This document shows positions 18,569 to 26,258 of a DNA stretch of 34,053 nucleotides, piece by piece. The position numbers and the translations under genes were made by a program. Below the pieces are notes generated by a model that saw nothing but the letters and a program-made list of their open reading frames with translations, ran no database searches and was not told the origin of the DNA. Each line of letters begins with the position of its first letter. Position 1 is the first letter of the stretch. The stretch is from Muribaculaceae bacterium (GTDB lineage: Bacteria; Bacteroidota; Bacteroidia; Bacteroidales; Muribaculaceae): assembly GCA_029070945.1 (NCBI GenBank), contig JAIEBK010000185.1:1-34053 (forward strand), written 5' to 3'.

Positions 18569-18590
18569 AACGCGAAACGAAAAACGTAAA
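18563..18590 (+). repeat. Weak heptamer array at the nuoI/nuoJ junction
   Basis: Four 7-base units are in register: ACGTAAA, ACGCGAA, ACGAAAA, ACGTAAA. The nuoI stop codon (18566-18568) lies inside the first unit. Unlike the other arrays, only one forward frame is closed by its stops. Confidence 0.5.
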
Positions 18591-18603
18591 ATCAACAATA
18601 ACA

Positions 18604-19134
18604 ATGGATTCAGTAGGAAACATCATACTCTACTTCGTAGTGGCCATCGCGATGGTGATTTCAGCTTATCTGGCTGTCACTACGACCAAGATCCTCCGTG
18701 CGGCAACTTATCTTCTCTTCTCCCTGATATGTACTGCCGTATTCTATTTCCAGCTCGGATTTCAGTTTCTCGGAGCCGTACAGATAGCGGTCTACGCAGG
18801 AGGAATTATGGTGCTGTTTGTGTTTGCGATTATCCTTACCCACAAGCCCAATGAGAAAAGCGCTCCGCTGCTTGCCCACAGGAAGTTTACAGGTATCTCC
18901 GCATCTGTCATAGGTGCAGTGCTTTTGCTTGTAGCCCTCTTCAGGATGCCTCTTGTTAAGGGTATTTCCCTTTCTCAGGCTATCGCATACGGAGGCCCGG
19001 AGCTTACCATGCACGACATAGGCGTGGCTCTTGTAGGTTCGGAAAAGTTCCAGTATCTTCTTCCGTTCGAGGCAGTCAGCGTTCTGCTGCTTGCCTGCAT
19101 CATCGGAGGAGTCGTGATCGCACGTAAGAAATAA
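18604..19134 (+). CDS. nuoJ: NADH-quinone oxidoreductase subunit J
   Basis: This encodes a 176-residue membrane subunit with five hydrophobic helices. The third helix carries the family pattern AVQIAVYAGGIMVLFVFAII, which includes the pi-bulge glycine region involved in coupling quinone chemistry to proton transfer. The C-terminal half, with a long hydrophilic loop between about 80 and 140, is also typical. It begins 35 bases after nuoI and ends 21 before nuoK. Confidence 0.95.
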   Translation: MDSVGNIILYFVVAIAMVISAYLAVTTTKILRAATYLLFSLICTAVFYFQLGFQFLGAVQIAVYAGGIMVLFVFAIILTHKPNEKSAPLLAHRKFTGISASVIGAVLLLVALFRMPLVKGISLSQAIAYGGPELTMHDIGVALVGSEKFQYLLPFEAVSVLLLACIIGGVVIARKK

Positions 19135-19155
19135 TCCCGAAAATAGTTTTATATT

Positions 19156-19467
19156 ATGGATATAAGCATTTTATGGTATCTGGTGCCGAGCATTCTCCTC
19201 TTCGTATGTGGCGTCTACGGCTTCATTACCCGCAGAAACATGATCGCCATGCTGATCTCACTTGAGCTTATGCTCAACTCGGCAGACCTCAATTTCGTGA
19301 TATTCAACCGTTACCTTTTCCCCGGCTCCATGGAGGGAATGATCTTTACCCTCTTTGCGATCGCTATCGCTGCAGCCGAGACAGCTATCGCCATAGCACT
19401 GATCATCAACATCTATCGCGCTATCGGCAATACAAACGTGACGGACATTAAAGAAATGAAATTCTAA
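19156..19467 (+). CDS. nuoK: NADH-quinone oxidoreductase subunit K
   Basis: This encodes a 103-residue, three-helix subunit. The two conserved glutamates of the proton path are present: Glu37 (LLISLELMLNSADLN region) and Glu75 (AIAAAETAIAIALI). The length is the family norm. It forms a four-subunit proton-translocating unit with NuoA, J and H. Spacing to nuoL is 11 bases. Confidence 0.96.
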   Translation: MDISILWYLVPSILLFVCGVYGFITRRNMIAMLISLELMLNSADLNFVIFNRYLFPGSMEGMIFTLFAIAIAAAETAIAIALIINIYRAIGNTNVTDIKEMKF

Positions 19468-19478
19468 ATTCCTAAGAA

Positions 19479-21431
19479 ATGGACATAACACTTCCAATTT
19501 TAATCCTTGCGATCCCAATTGCGATGTTCCTCATCTTGGGAATCGGAGGCGTTGTGATGCCACGTAAAGTAGCCGGAGTGCTCGGTATTCTCGGCATGGG
19601 AACATGCGCTGTTCTCGCCTACACAGTGGCTTTCACATACTTCTTCAGCGGAGCGCCCGACTTCATCACAGAGTTCGGACAGCGTCTGCAGTATCAGGTG
19701 TTTGATGTCACCTGGCTTGCATTTACAGAGAAACTCGTGGTAAAGATCGGCTTCCTTCTCGATCCTATCTCTGCTATGATGCTCGTGGTCATCACCACCA
19801 TCTCCTTCTTCGTACACCTCTACTCCTGGGGATACATGGAGCATGAACCCGGCTTCCAGCGCTACTACGCCTTCCTCAGCCTTTTCTCATTCTCGATGCT
19901 CGGTCTCGTAGTGGCTACCAACATCTTCCAGATGTATATATTCTGGGAGCTTGTGGGTGTAAGCTCCTACCTTCTCATCGGATTCTTCTATAAGCTTCCG
20001 TCGGCGGTGTCGGCATCAAAGAAGGCGTTTATCGTCACCCGTTTCGCCGACCTCGGCTTCCTTATCGGTATCCTCGTCCTCTCCTACTACACAGATACAT
20101 TCAACTTCCAGGCCCTCACTTCAGATCCTGAGCTCGTGATGGCAGAATGCGGCGGTGCCACTTTCCTCGGTGCTTCTGTAATGACCTGGGCGATGGTGCT
20201 GATCTTCATGGGCGGTATGGGTAAGTCGGCTATGATGCCTCTCCACATTTGGCTTCCCGACGCAATGGAAGGCCCGACCCCGGTATCGGCCCTCATCCAC
20301 GCGGCAACCATGGTCGTGGCCGGTGTCTACCTCGTAGCGCGTATGTTCCCCTGCTACTGTCAGGTGCCCGCATCAATGGACTTTGTAGCTGTGGTCGGAG
20401 CTATCACTGCTTTCTATGCCGCAGTTGTGGCATGTTGCCAGATCGACATCAAGCGAGTTCTCGCTTTCTCGACCATCTCGCAGATAGCATTCATGATGGT
20501 ATCGCTTGCAGTGGCACGCGACTATGTCCCCGTAGGTGAACACTGGCACGCACCTGGTCTCGGCTACATGGCCTCGATGTTCCACCTCTTCACTCACGCT
20601 ATGTTCAAGGCCCTCCTCTTCCTCGGTGCAGGCTGTCTGATACATGCCGTTCACTCCAACAACTACACCGCAATGGGTGGTCTGCGCAAGTATATGCCGA
20701 TCACACACTGGACTTTCCTTATAGGATGTCTCGCCATAGCAGGTATTCCTCCATTCTCCGGATTCTTCTCGAAAGATGAAATGCTCGCTGCGATGTACCA
20801 GAATTCGTTCTTCTGGGGCGCCTGGATGACAATGGTAGCCGGCCTCACAGCCTTCTACATGTTCCGTCTCTACTATCTGATCTTCTGGTGGGAGGAGAAT
20901 CCTCACTACGAACACCACAAGCCCCACGACGGCCCCTGGCAGATGTCGCTTCCCCTCATCATCCTCGCGGCAGTCAGCTGTGTAGCCGGTTTCATTCCCT
21001 TCGGCGAACTTGTGACCTACAACGGAGAACCCTACCATATCCACCTTGAGTGGTTTGTAGCAATCCCGAGCGTGATCGTTGCGCTAATAGCAATCGCATT
21101 CGCTACCTGGCTCTATGCGAAGAAAAACGATCGTCCCGCCAAGATGCGCGCTGCATTACCCACACTCTGGGAGGCTGCACACCGTCGCTTCTACTGGGAT
21201 GAGATCTACCAGTTCGTGACCCACAAGATCATCTTCGGCATCATCTGCCAGAGCATCGCATGGTTTGACCGCCATGTCATCGACGCTACAATGGATGGAT
21301 TCGCCAAGATCACTCAGAAAGGAAGCTTCGCTATCCGCGGCATGCAGAACGGACATATTCAGGCCTACGTCGCCTGGTATTTCTTCGGAGCTCTCGCTCT
21401 CGCCGCTATAGTTTGGCTCGCAATTGCATGA
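19479..21431 (+). CDS. nuoL: NADH-quinone oxidoreductase subunit L, antiporter-like
   Basis: This encodes 650 residues, the distal Mrp-antiporter-like proton channel with its lateral helix. Key residues are Glu157 (FWELVGVSSYLL), Lys249 (MGGMGKSAMMPLHIW), His256, and the LPDAMEGPTPVSALIH loop. About 16 hydrophobic helices are visible, and the C-terminal amphipathic region (from about 560) corresponds to the long lateral arm. All expected charged residues of a working channel are present, in contrast to NuoM. It follows nuoK by 11 bases and precedes nuoM by 30. Confidence 0.97.
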   Translation: MDITLPILILAIPIAMFLILGIGGVVMPRKVAGVLGILGMGTCAVLAYTVAFTYFFSGAPDFITEFGQRLQYQVFDVTWLAFTEKLVVKIGFLLDPISAMMLVVITTISFFVHLYSWGYMEHEPGFQRYYAFLSLFSFSMLGLVVATNIFQMYIFWELVGVSSYLLIGFFYKLPSAVSASKKAFIVTRFADLGFLIGILVLSYYTDTFNFQALTSDPELVMAECGGATFLGASVMTWAMVLIFMGGMGKSAMMPLHIWLPDAMEGPTPVSALIHAATMVVAGVYLVARMFPCYCQVPASMDFVAVVGAITAFYAAVVACCQIDIKRVLAFSTISQIAFMMVSLAVARDYVPVGEHWHAPGLGYMASMFHLFTHAMFKALLFLGAGCLIHAVHSNNYTAMGGLRKYMPITHWTFLIGCLAIAGIPPFSGFFSKDEMLAAMYQNSFFWGAWMTMVAGLTAFYMFRLYYLIFWWEENPHYEHHKPHDGPWQMSLPLIILAAVSCVAGFIPFGELVTYNGEPYHIHLEWFVAIPSVIVALIAIAFATWLYAKKNDRPAKMRAALPTLWEAAHRRFYWDEIYQFVTHKIIFGIICQSIAWFDRHVIDATMDGFAKITQKGSFAIRGMQNGHIQAYVAWYFFGALALAAIVWLAIA

Positions 21432-21461
21432 CTTAATTCATATTGCTAAAAATATAAGACA

Positions 21462-22979
21462 ATGTTTGGAAATATCTTAATTTGGTTTGTGGTCATCCCC
21501 ATCCTTATGATGGCCGGACTCGGCGTCTGCCGCAACAGCAGTATGAATGCCATCCGCGCGGTGATGACTGTAGGCAGCGTCGCATTGATGGCGCTCGGCA
21601 TCTGGCTAACCGTTGATTTCCTCTGCCTCCGCTCAGCCGGAAACGACGCGGAAATGCTCTATATGGGCAGCTGGCTCTGGTATGCTCCGCTCAACATACA
21701 CCTCGCAGTAGGTGTCGACGGCATTTCCGTCCTCATGCTCCTTCTTAGCTGCGTGATCGTGTTTGCAGGCACTTTCGCATCATGGAAGATCAATCCCCTC
21801 CCCAAGAATTTCTTCCTCTGGTTCTGCCTTCTCAGCACCGGAGTGTTCGGATTCTTCATCTCCATCGACATGTTCACGATGTTCATGTTCTATGAGGTGG
21901 CTCTTATCCCGATGTATCTTCTTATCGGCGTATGGGGCACAGGCCGCAAGGAATACAGCGCCATGAAGCTTACCCTGATGCTTATGGGCGGCTCAGCGTT
22001 CCTTATGCTCGGTCTTCTCGGCATCTTCTGGCACTCCGCTCCCGATCTTGCCAACTGCACCTGGAATATCCTTGAGATCTCACACAGCTCTCAGATAGAT
22101 CCGAGCTGGCAGCGAATGCTCTTCTGCTTCACTTTTGTGGGCTTCGGTGTGCTCGGTGCAATGTTCCCCTTCCACACATGGAGCCCTGACGGTCACGCCT
22201 GTGCTCCTACTGCAGTGTCAATGCTTCACGCCGGCGTTCTTATGAAGCTCGGTGGCTACGGATGCTTCCGTATCGCTATCTTCCTGCTCCCGCAGGCAGC
22301 CAACGAACTCGCGTGGATCTTTATCGTACTGACAGGTATCTCTATCGTCTACGGTGCATTCTCAGCCTGCGTTCAGACCGACCTCAAATACATCAACGCA
22401 TACTCTTCGGTATCGCACTGCGGCATGGTGCTCTTCGCAATCCTGATGCTCAACACCACAGCAATGACGGGTGCCATCATGCAGATGCTCTCACACGGTC
22501 TGATGACAGCCCTCTTCTTCGCTCTTATCGGTATGATCTACGGAAGGACACATACACGTGACATCCGTCAGATGGGTGGCCTTATGAAGATAATGCCTTA
22601 CCTCGGCGTATGCTACATGATCGCCGGTTTCGCATCACTCGGTCTTCCGGGTCTCTCGGGTTTCGTAGCTGAAATGACAATCTTCTTCGGTTCGTTCCAG
22701 GACGCAGATACATTCCACCGTGTATTCGTGATCGCGGCTACATGCTCGATCGTGATAACCGCTGTCTACATTCTCCGCGTTGTCGGCAAGCTTCTCCTCG
22801 GACCGGTACAGGACGAGCATCACCTCGCACTGACCGACGCCTCATGGTTTGAGCGTCTCAGCACAGTGACCCTTATCCTCTGTATCGCAGGTATCGGATG
22901 CTTCCCCAACTGGATCAACGAGACAATACAGCATTCTTTCCATCCCATCATCGCAGCCATTCAGGCAGCGGCACTCTAA
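21462..22979 (+). CDS. nuoM: NADH-quinone oxidoreductase subunit M, antiporter-like, atypical TM7
   Basis: This encodes 505 residues with about 14 hydrophobic helices. Conserved Glu145 (MFYEVALIPMYLLIG) and Lys262 (GVLMKLGGYG) are present, as is the loop FPFHTWSPDGHACAPTAVS. At the position seven before His238, where NuoL has Lys249, NuoN has Lys219 and the enteric NuoM has its TM7 lysine, this protein has Leu231 (GVLGAMFPFH). The reading frame is intact and the region well conserved, so sequence error is unlikely. Whether the channel still pumps is unknown; another residue may replace it. It sits between nuoL and nuoN with gaps of 30 and 40 bases. Confidence 0.96.
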   Translation: MFGNILIWFVVIPILMMAGLGVCRNSSMNAIRAVMTVGSVALMALGIWLTVDFLCLRSAGNDAEMLYMGSWLWYAPLNIHLAVGVDGISVLMLLLSCVIVFAGTFASWKINPLPKNFFLWFCLLSTGVFGFFISIDMFTMFMFYEVALIPMYLLIGVWGTGRKEYSAMKLTLMLMGGSAFLMLGLLGIFWHSAPDLANCTWNILEISHSSQIDPSWQRMLFCFTFVGFGVLGAMFPFHTWSPDGHACAPTAVSMLHAGVLMKLGGYGCFRIAIFLLPQAANELAWIFIVLTGISIVYGAFSACVQTDLKYINAYSSVSHCGMVLFAILMLNTTAMTGAIMQMLSHGLMTALFFALIGMIYGRTHTRDIRQMGGLMKIMPYLGVCYMIAGFASLGLPGLSGFVAEMTIFFGSFQDADTFHRVFVIAATCSIVITAVYILRVVGKLLLGPVQDEHHLALTDASWFERLSTVTLILCIAGIGCFPNWINETIQHSFHPIIAAIQAAAL

Positions 22980-23019
22980 TCAAAATCTTTACCTTTCACA
23001 TTAACAACTCAGAAAAACA

Positions 23020-24498
23020 ATGGACTATTCACAATTTGGGACAATGCTTCCCGAACTGATTGTATTGGGAATCTTCCTCGTGGTGTTCTTCATGGACACA
23101 TTCGGAGGAGAGGGGGTAAAGAAGATCCTGACCCCGTTTACAGCGGTTCTCTTCCTTCTCGCTACGGTAGCGATATGGCTCGCTCCGAGCTCGGCAGAGG
23201 GAATATTCGGAGGCATGTATGTAAATGACACCGCCTGCAAGGCAATGAAGTGCATCCTCAATATCGGCGTATTCCTCGTACTGCTTCAGTCGTTCAAATG
23301 GGCAGACAGCGAAGAGATGTCGATTCGCAAGGGTGAATACTATGAGCTTCTTTTCGCTACACTCTTCGGAATGTATCTTATGATATCCGCCCGTCATTTT
23401 CTCCTCTTCATCATCGGTCTTGAATCAGCATCGCTTCCTATCGCGGCGATGATCGCATTCGACAAGTTCCGTTATGAAAGCCATGAGGCCGGTATCAAAT
23501 ATATCCTTACAGCAGTGTTCAGCTCTGCTGTGCTCATGATGGGTCTCAGCTTTGTATATGCTTTCTCGATGGGAAGCCTTTACTTCTCCGACCTCTCGCT
23601 TGCGATCGTACAGGGCGAGATGAGCGGTCTGCTGATATTCGCGCTCGTGTTCGTGATGGCAGGTATCGGATTCAAGCTTTCACTCGTTCCCTTCCATCTA
23701 TGGACTGCAGACGTATATCAGGGTGCTCCTACCCCGGTGACCTCATACCTTTCCGTAATCTCGAAGGGTTCAGCTGCATTCGCGTTCTTCATCATCTTCA
23801 CACAGTGCTTCGGCCAGGTCTACAGCGACGCCTGGGAATGGATGCTCTACGCTTTGATCATCCTCACCATTACAGTAGGTAACCTCTTCGCACTGCGCCA
23901 GAAGAACATGAAGCGATTCATGGCGTTCTCATCCGTATCACAGGCAGGCTACATAATGCTTGGAGTGATCGCTGCCAATGCTCTCGGGCTTGCTTCACTG
24001 ATGTTCTACATCATCGTGTATGTGGTCAGCAATCTCGGAGCCTTCGCTGTGATCCAGACAATCGAAGACAACACCGGCAAACTCAACATGGACGACTACA
24101 ACGGCCTTCATAAGACCAATCCCTGGCTCAGTGTAGCCATGACCCTCGCTATGTTCTCGCTCGCAGGTATTCCTCCCTTCGCAGGATTCTTCAGTAAGAT
24201 CCTTATCTTCACAAGTGTCTGCTCCACCAACTCCATGGCTCTCTACATGCTGGTGCTCATCGCCCTCATCAACACAGTCATCTCACTCTACTACTATCTC
24301 TGCGTAGTGAAGGCAATGTGGATTTCCAACGACGAGCCCGTCATCGGAACATTCAACAGTACCTGTGTAGCTAAGCTCGGTCTTGGCCTCTGCATCATCG
24401 GAATCGTATTCTTCGGTCTTGTCAGCCCGATCTACGAATGGCTCGTCAACTCCGTCGAGCTCTCGATGTGGCAGCCGCTCGCCCTCCTCGGCCTCTGA
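23020..24498 (+). CDS. nuoN: NADH-quinone oxidoreductase subunit N, antiporter-like
   Basis: This encodes 492 residues with about 14 hydrophobic helices. The family signature GFKLSLVPFHLWTADVYQGA (217-236) is very well kept, including Lys219 and His226; Glu135 lies in IIGLESASLP. This is the antiporter-like channel nearest the quinone end of the membrane arm. It is the last gene of the 18-gene block; a heptamer array and two hairpins follow its stop. Confidence 0.97.
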   Translation: MDYSQFGTMLPELIVLGIFLVVFFMDTFGGEGVKKILTPFTAVLFLLATVAIWLAPSSAEGIFGGMYVNDTACKAMKCILNIGVFLVLLQSFKWADSEEMSIRKGEYYELLFATLFGMYLMISARHFLLFIIGLESASLPIAAMIAFDKFRYESHEAGIKYILTAVFSSAVLMMGLSFVYAFSMGSLYFSDLSLAIVQGEMSGLLIFALVFVMAGIGFKLSLVPFHLWTADVYQGAPTPVTSYLSVISKGSAAFAFFIIFTQCFGQVYSDAWEWMLYALIILTITVGNLFALRQKNMKRFMAFSSVSQAGYIMLGVIAANALGLASLMFYIIVYVVSNLGAFAVIQTIEDNTGKLNMDDYNGLHKTNPWLSVAMTLAMFSLAGIPPFAGFFSKILIFTSVCSTNSMALYMLVLIALINTVISLYYYLCVVKAMWISNDEPVIGTFNSTCVAKLGLGLCIIGIVFFGLVSPIYEWLVNSVELSMWQPLALLGL

Positions 24499-24512
24499 TA
24501 GAACGAACATCT

Positions 24513-24547
24513 GAAGACTAAAGACTGAAGACTAAAGACTAAAGAAC
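24513..24547 (+). repeat. Heptamer tandem array after nuoN
   Basis: Five 7-base units run in register: GAAGACT, AAAGACT, GAAGACT, AAAGACT, AAAGAAC. TAA or TGA falls at 24519, 24526, 24533 and 24540, closing all three forward frames, and CTA in the repeats gives TAG on the reverse strand. It starts 15 bases after the nuoN stop. Confidence 0.8.
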
Positions 24548-24590
24548 AAATATCTATCAGATAGAAATAACAGACTATTCATATCTCCCG

Positions 24591-24630
24591 AAAGGCTGAC
24601 GCTTAAATGCGCCGGCCTTTCTTATTATTT
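24591..24630 (+). terminator. Terminator of the nuo-atp operon
   Basis: Bases 24591-24602 pair with 24609-24620 (12 positions, one A-C mismatch and one T-G wobble) around a 6-base TTAAAT loop. A T-rich tail (CTTATTATTT) follows directly. It lies about 90 bases after the nuoN stop. Confidence 0.8.
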
Positions 24631-24692
24631 ATACCGGTATGCGTATCGAGAACTTTAGACAAGCTGATAAAAATGCCTTTCACATATATGCT

Positions 24693-24741
24693 GAAGGCGC
24701 ACCTTAAAGATGCGCCTTCCGTATTGTATTATTGTATTTTG
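24693..24741 (+). terminator. Second, tandem hairpin between convergent genes
   Basis: A perfect 9-base-pair stem (24693-24701 with 24711-24719) has a 9-base loop and a broken T-rich tail. An upstream GCCTTT (24675-24680) can also pair with GAAGGC of the left arm, so an alternative fold exists. It probably backs up the first terminator. The minus-strand tail is not T-rich, so it may not stop the convergent gene well. Confidence 0.55.
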
Positions 24742-24755
24742 ATTCTTAAGTCATA

Positions 24756-25109
24756 TCAATGGTTGTGATTATGAACTCCGTAGCATACCGGGTTGAAGCA
24801 GTTGTCATAACGGATGTGAAGACCATTTCCGAGATCCACTACATATGTGACACCTTCGCGTGCAATGCCGTAAACTGTCTGCCCGGGGAAACGGACGGTC
24901 AGATGCTCTACGATCTCCTGAGGAACTACCACATTGGAGGGAATTCTGACCGCGGGAGCCGCCTGTGCGGGAGCGGGTGCAGGAGCCTCTGAGGCTGCCG
25001 GTGCGGGATTGGCTTCGGGAGATGCATCAGGATATGCGGTTTCCGCTACTGAGTTGAAGCCTGTGACTGCGAATGAGAGAGCGATGATAGAAGAGAATAA
25101 CTTTTTCAT
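24756..25109 (-). CDS. Small secreted protein with Ala/Pro linker and PepSY-like domain
   Basis: This encodes 117 residues from the ATG at 25109. I prefer this start to one 18 codons upstream because it begins the signal peptide directly (MKKLFSSIIALSFAVTGFNSVA). A low-complexity Ala/Pro/Glu linker (about 24-55) follows, then a compact domain of about 60 residues with FPGQTVYGIAREGVTYVVDL and GNGLHIRYDN. The FPG, then short strand, then V.L..G..I.YD layout resembles one PepSY-like (DUF2874-type) repeat, but I cannot confirm this. It ends in two closely spaced cysteines and HNHNH. It stands alone, convergent with nuoN, with no consensus promoter found. Export to the periplasm is likely; function unknown. 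Confidence 0.6.
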   Translation of the reverse strand: MKKLFSSIIALSFAVTGFNSVAETAYPDASPEANPAPAASEAPAPAPAQAAPAVRIPSNVVVPQEIVEHLTVRFPGQTVYGIAREGVTYVVDLGNGLHIRYDNCFNPVCYGVHNHNH

Positions 25110-25358
25110 AGTTTTATTGATTAAGAGTGTGTAATTCGGTTTTTGTTCTCGTGTGTTTTTCATAGAATTAAATCTGTGTGTGTTTTCCTTAGTATCAAGT
25201 TTATAGCAGTTTCTTTCAAGCAGTATGATTAAGGTTGTCGTAGATATCTATTTTTTTATTATCATAATCGCGCTTTATCTTTCTTTCTTCGTAGTATTAA
25301 TTAAGATTGTGTTTCAAATTTTATACTTCCTAAACACTATTTAAACTTCATCGGTTCA
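25110..25358. other. AT-rich gap between the two solitary secreted-protein genes
   Basis: This 249-base gap is strongly AT-rich. No exact TAnnTTTG box with a spaced TTG was found upstream of the small secreted-protein gene; the nearest is TAAACTTG (minus strand, 25203-25196), with one mismatch. A 39-codon hydrophobic frame lies at 25225-25344 on the plus strand (see findings). Confidence 0.5.
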
Positions 25359-26087
25359 CTACCAACCGATTGCAATTTTATTAAACCTTTGCCATGATTT
25401 TGAAACATTATAGTTATCTATAGCATTTTCAGGCACATACAGAAGACATCTCTGATATGCCGCGTCATCCGAAGGATCAAAAATAAAACTTTCGCAGTCA
25501 AACTTCGGCACATCGGTCGATGGAGCGACTATCTCAACAAGAGAAGGACAGCAGTTCATCATCAGTTCACCGAGAAGACGCCCATTGGCAGGCAAGCGCA
25601 CTTTCCTTAAGGAATCGCAATCAGAAAAGGCATATGATTCGATCTCCTCAAGACTGTCCGGAAGAATAGCCTCGCCCAACGATGAGCAGAACGAGAAGGC
25701 ATTATGGCCGATGTGCTTAAGGCCATCCGGAAAAACAACATTATCAAGGCTTGAACAGTATGCAAACGAATTGCTGCCTATATCCTCGAGAGATTGCGGG
25801 AAATTGATCTCCTCCAAAGACAAACATTCACTGAATGCCTGGAAACCTATCTTCTTCAGGGCGCCGGGAAGGGTAACCTTTCTGAGTGATGTGCACCCCA
25901 GAAAAGCATAGTCTGGAATCTCTGTTATTCCGCAACCATCCGCTATAACCACTTCCTCGACATCTACCCTGTCTATGTACTGACCCTCCTTAAAAGGAGA
26001 TGTAATACATAATCGGGAGGAAAAAATATGCTGAGGAACATAAAAATTTATAAACAATACAATACTTATAATCAACAACTTACGCAT
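25359..26087 (-). CDS. Secreted BspA-like leucine-rich repeat protein
   Basis: This encodes 242 residues with an N-terminal signal or anchor segment (MRKLLIISIVLFINFYV). Residues 61-175 hold five in-register 23-residue repeats, each starting AF or SF and containing C.SL..V.LP..L..IG (LRR_5/BspA type), with a partial sixth repeat. The C-terminal part ends in LLYVPENAIDNYNVSKSWQRF, the capping motif common after BspA repeats. Such proteins are usually surface or secreted and have been linked to adhesion in other species; that is family knowledge only. The gene is isolated, flanked by AT-rich DNA, and its own AT content is above that of the nuo genes. There is no sorting signal for type IX secretion that I recognise. 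Confidence 0.75.
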   Translation of the reverse strand: MRKLLIISIVLFINFYVPQHIFSSRLCITSPFKEGQYIDRVDVEEVVIADGCGITEIPDYAFLGCTSLRKVTLPGALKKIGFQAFSECLSLEEINFPQSLEDIGSNSFAYCSSLDNVVFPDGLKHIGHNAFSFCSSLGEAILPDSLEEIESYAFSDCDSLRKVRLPANGRLLGELMMNCCPSLVEIVAPSTDVPKFDCESFIFDPSDDAAYQRCLLYVPENAIDNYNVSKSWQRFNKIAIGW

Positions 26088-26092
26088 GATTT

Positions 26093-26100
26093 CAAAAATA
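26093..26100 (-). promoter_or_regulatory. Possible -7 box of the leucine-rich repeat gene
   Basis: Read on the minus strand this is TATTTTTG, an exact TAnnTTTG match, ending five bases before the ATG at 26087. No TTG lies at the right distance upstream, so only half a promoter is visible. If used, the transcript would be nearly leaderless. Confidence 0.35.
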
Positions 26101-26226
26101 ATTAATCAAATTCATTGAAAAAAAATTACATTCTCACGAACATTTTATATCCAACGTTGTTTAAAAGGTATAAAAATCGTTTCATGATGTTAGGTTAGTT
26201 CGAAAGTATTATGGAAAACTTTCAAG

Positions 26227-26258
26227 AAACAGCTGCTTGGGAAAGTAGCTGTTTTTTT
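26227..26258 (-). terminator. Terminator hairpin after ispE, possibly bidirectional
   Basis: Bases 26227-26238 pair with 26243-26254 (12 positions, one G-T wobble) around a GGGA tetraloop. On the minus strand it begins just after the ispE stop and is followed by TTTCTT. On the plus strand it has a stronger tail of seven T (26252-26258), although no plus-strand gene ends here. Confidence 0.7.

Larger units (their letters stand above)
24499..24755. other. Intergenic region after nuoN
   Basis: This 257-base gap holds the heptamer array and two hairpins described separately. The remainder is AT-rich, with no open frame of note and no consensus promoter on either strand. Confidence 0.6.

Noticed and set aside
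24934-25134. Plus-strand Ala/Gly-rich open frame
   Set aside because: It is the antisense shadow of the Ala/Pro linker of the secreted protein on the minus strand.
25118-25312. Three imperfect ATTAAG..TGTG words at spacings of 108 and 72 bases
   Set aside because: The matches are short, the DNA is AT-rich and the flanks do not align; spacing may be chance.
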